The notes under the pieces are model-generated. The model had not been told where the DNA came from, did not search any database, and saw only the letters and a list, made by a program, of their open reading frames with translations. Below are positions 13,267-15,097 of a stretch of DNA of 15,097 bases, piece after piece; the stretch's first letter is position 1; each line of letters starts with the position of its first letter. Location of the stretch: assembly GCA_015494335.1 (NCBI GenBank), contig WGBK01000147.1, positions 1 through 15,097 of the forward strand, read 5' to 3'. Source of the stretch: Gammaproteobacteria bacterium. GTDB taxonomy: Bacteria; Pseudomonadota; Gammaproteobacteria; GCA-001735895. A program made the translations under genes and the position numbers.

Positions 13267-14733
13267 TTACTCTCCGTCCGCCGAGGCGCCGGTATCGGAA
13301 GCGGGCTCGGCGCCTTCGATCAGCTCCAGTTCCATGCCGGCCTTGTCCACCAGTTCCGGCGGCAGCTCCTTCTTCACCGCCACGCCGAGCTTCTGGAATT
13401 CCTCGACCCGCTTGACCAGGTTGCCGCGGCCCGACAGGAACTGCCCCATGGCCTTGTTGTAGGTGGTTTTCGACTTGTCGAGCTGCTTGCCCAGCTCCTG
13501 CATGCTCTCGAGGAAAAGGCGCAACTGGTTGTAGACCTTGCCCGCCTGCTCGGCCAGTCGCGCGGCGTGCTTGTTCTGGTCCTCGAAACGCCACAGCTGG
13601 CGCACGATGTTGAGGCTGGTCAGCAGCGTGGTCGGCGTGGTCACCAGCACGCGCTGCTCCACCGCCTGCTGGAACAGGCTCTCGTCGGCCTTCACCGCCT
13701 CGACGAAGGCCGACTCGATGGGAATGAACATGAACACCATCTCCGGCGACTTGAGACCCGGCAACTCGAAATAGTCCTTGCCCGAGAGTTCCCTGATGCG
13801 CGAGGAAATGGCTTCCACATGCTCGCGCAGGGCGGTTTCCCGTTCCAGGTCGTCCTCGGCGTTGACGAAACGGGTGTAGGCGTTCAGCGAAACCTTGGCG
13901 TCGATGACCAGGTGCTTGTCATCGGGCAGATAGACCACGACATCGGGCCGGCGACGCCCGTCCTCGGTATTGAAGCTGACCTCTCGGCGGAAATCCTTGC
14001 CGTCGCGCAGGCCGGACCGGTCGAGCACATTCTCGAGGATCAGTTCGCCCCAGTTGCCCTGCATTTTCTTCTGTCCCTTGAGGGCGGTGGAAAGCTGGTG
14101 CGCCTCCTGGGTCATCTGCTGGTTCAGCGCCTGCAGTTGTTTCAGCTCGGTCTTCAGTTCGGCGCGCTGGCGCAGTTCCTCGCTGTGGACCTGCTCGACC
14201 TTCTGGCGGAAATCGCTGATCTGCTGGCGGAAGGGCTTGAGGAACAGGTCCAGCCCGTCGCGGCTCTGGGCGGAGAACTCCTGCTGGGCCGACTTGAGGA
14301 TCTGCTGGGCCAGGGATTCGAATTCCTTTTTCAGCTGCTCGCGGTTCTTCTCCAACTCGTCGAGGCGCTCGCGGTGGTGGCGGCGTTCGGTTTCGAGGGT
14401 CTGCTTCAGTGTCTTCACGCCGGTGTCGGAATGGTGCAGGGCCTGCTGCAACTGGTCCAGCCGTTGCCGTTGCTGTTCGGCGAGCCGCTCTGCCTGCTCC
14501 AGTTGCCGGTGCAACTGGTCCCGCGCCTGCTCGGACAGGGCCAGGTCGGTGCGCAGGGGGCCGAGCTGGTCCCGCAGCTCGTCCAGCTTCCGTTGCTGGA
14601 CTTGCATCCATTTCTGCTGGCGATAGAGCATGGGCAGCAGGCCGAGCAACAGGCCGGCGAGCAAGGCCAGCGCAACGGCCAGCAGCGGTTGTTGACCGAT
14701 CCACTCGGTCATGGCTTGAAGATAGGTGGTCAT
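13267..14733 (-). CDS. rmuC: RmuC, membrane-anchored coiled-coil protein with nuclease-like domain
   Basis: RmuC limits recombination at inverted repeats in E. coli and is predicted to be a nuclease. The product is 488 residues (E. coli 475). It has an N-terminal transmembrane helix (about 16-37), a long coiled coil (about 46-220) and the RmuC domain beginning GNWGELILENVLDRSGL (from residue 226). RPDVVVYLPDDKHLVIDAK gives a PD-(D/E)xK-like set: P263-D264, then D278 and K280. The ATG at 14733 is chosen because a TACAAT -10 box lies just upstream and the preceding frame (to 14910) runs into the divergent gene without family similarity. No Shine-Dalgarno sequence precedes this ATG or the next one (14712). 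The acidic tail ends at 13267, abutting the CPBP gene. Confidence 0.93.
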   Translation of the reverse strand: MTTYLQAMTEWIGQQPLLAVALALLAGLLLGLLPMLYRQQKWMQVQQRKLDELRDQLGPLRTDLALSEQARDQLHRQLEQAERLAEQQRQRLDQLQQALHHSDTGVKTLKQTLETERRHHRERLDELEKNREQLKKEFESLAQQILKSAQQEFSAQSRDGLDLFLKPFRQQISDFRQKVEQVHSEELRQRAELKTELKQLQALNQQMTQEAHQLSTALKGQKKMQGNWGELILENVLDRSGLRDGKDFRREVSFNTEDGRRRPDVVVYLPDDKHLVIDAKVSLNAYTRFVNAEDDLERETALREHVEAISSRIRELSGKDYFELPGLKSPEMVFMFIPIESAFVEAVKADESLFQQAVEQRVLVTTPTTLLTSLNIVRQLWRFEDQNKHAARLAEQAGKVYNQLRLFLESMQELGKQLDKSKTTYNKAMGQFLSGRGNLVKRVEEFQKLGVAVKKELPPELVDKAGMELELIEGAEPASDTGASADGE

Positions 14734-14740
14734 GGAGGGG

Positions 14741-14749
14741 ATTGTAACA
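14741..14749 (-). promoter_or_regulatory. Extended -10 promoter candidate for rmuC
   Basis: On the minus strand the sequence reads TGTTACAAT: an extended TG followed by TACAAT (14746 down to 14741). No good -35 was seen. A transcript starting about 7 nt downstream would begin at or next to the ATG at 14733, giving a leaderless message. A 6-bp inverted repeat (14733-14738 and 14751-14756) flanks the -10. Confidence 0.45.
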
Positions 14750-14807
14750 GCCTCCAGGCTCACCCGGTGACACCGACTCGGGATATCGGCGAACATCGAC
14801 AGATCTC

Positions 14808-14816
14808 TGCTATGCT
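14808..14816 (+). promoter_or_regulatory. Extended -10 promoter candidate for the HDOD gene
   Basis: TGCTATGCT contains an extended TG and a TATGCT -10 box, 35 bp before the HDOD ATG. No strong -35 hexamer lies at the expected distance. It sits in the 118-bp divergent rmuC-HDOD intergenic region. Confidence 0.35.
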
Positions 14817-14851
14817 CAAGGCGTATCCTGTTGATCCGACGAAACCCGACC

Positions 14852-15097
14852 ATGACACAGCCGAAGGAACTGCACCCGGGGCTCGAGGCCCTGCTGGCCG
14901 ACGACACCAAGCTCAGCTCCCTGCCGGAGATCTACATCCGCGTCTCCGAGCTGCTGGAAAGCGATCGCGCGACCTCGAAGGAGATCGGCGAGGTGGTGGA
15001 GACAGACCCGGCCCTGTCCTCGCGCATCCTGAAGCTGGTCAACAGCGCCTTCTACGGCTTCCCGAGCACCGTGGCCAGCATCTCCCAGGCCATTACC
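14852..15097 (+). CDS. HDOD-domain signalling protein (3' end beyond the window)
   Basis: The frame opens with ATG at 14852 and stays open for 82 codons to the window end. Segments such as LSSLPEIYIRVSELLES, IGEVVETDPALSSRILKLVN and SAFYGFPSTVASISQAIT are typical of the first part of the HDOD domain, a non-hydrolytic relative of HD domains found in regulatory and signalling proteins. The pattern of a conserved LP, then DPALSSRILKLVNSAFYG, is diagnostic. Downstream domains (for example GGDEF, EAL or kinase) cannot be seen. The gene is divergent from rmuC, and no strong ribosome site is visible before the ATG. Confidence 0.88.
   Translation, partial: MTQPKELHPGLEALLADDTKLSSLPEIYIRVSELLESDRATSKEIGEVVETDPALSSRILKLVNSAFYGFPSTVASISQAIT

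Noticed and set aside
13284..13315. GC-rich inverted repeat in the rmuC 3' end as an intrinsic terminator
   Set aside because: No T-run follows on either strand, and each arm contains the self-palindromic GGCGCC, so chance pairing in GC-rich coding DNA is likely.
14734..14910. Longer N-terminus for RmuC
   Set aside because: The extension crosses the divergent intergenic region and the start of the HDOD gene, has no hydrophobic or family features, and would displace the N-terminal anchor.

Overview
The window is ordinary-looking chromosomal DNA of a gammaproteobacterium. DnaN, RecF and an 802-residue GyrB with the long gammaproteobacterial C-terminal insertion, OpdA, UbiD, a YgiM-like SH3 protein and RmuC all resemble gammaproteobacterial homologues. 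The GC-rich downstream genes suggest a Chromatiales or sulfur-oxidiser type lineage, but that placement is tentative. The first three genes are the classic origin-proximal set (dnaA)-dnaN-recF-gyrB. dnaA and oriC would lie just left of the window. No rRNA, tRNA, CRISPR array, insertion sequence or prophage was seen.

Layout: (1) 1-4575, dnaN-recF-gyrB on the + strand, the replication/repair/supercoiling cluster. (2) 4644-8219, lemA, a GIDE-domain membrane protein with an EF-hand-like loop, and oligopeptidase A (prlC/opdA), closely packed. (3) 8289-10459, a YgiM-like SH3/coiled-coil membrane protein and ubiD. (4) 10460-10696, a non-coding interval with a structured repeat of REP-like appearance. 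(5) 10697-11347, a lone short ParA/MinD-type ATPase with no ParB. (6) 11439-13266, a ferredoxin-flavin reductase fusion and a CPBP intramembrane protease. (7) 13267-14733, rmuC on the minus strand, whose stop codon directly abuts that of the CPBP gene. (8) 14852-15097, the beginning of an HDOD-domain signalling gene, divergent from rmuC.

The most interesting signal is hidden inside recF. It carries a near-perfect parS centromere sequence (1528-1543, with a perfect 14-bp palindromic core) and a second, one-mismatch parS-like sequence at its 3' end (2113-2128). Both are embedded in codons for Phe-His-Val-(Lys/Glu), so the gene seems to serve as a ParB loading site as well as coding for RecF. 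Other points of interest are the ubiD/flavin-reductase neighbourhood, which resembles E. coli ubiD-fre with a ParA gene inserted, a perfect 22-bp palindrome before the YgiM-like gene, a hairpin plus direct repeats after gyrB, a possible leaderless rmuC transcript, and the GIDE protein with an EF-hand-like loop.
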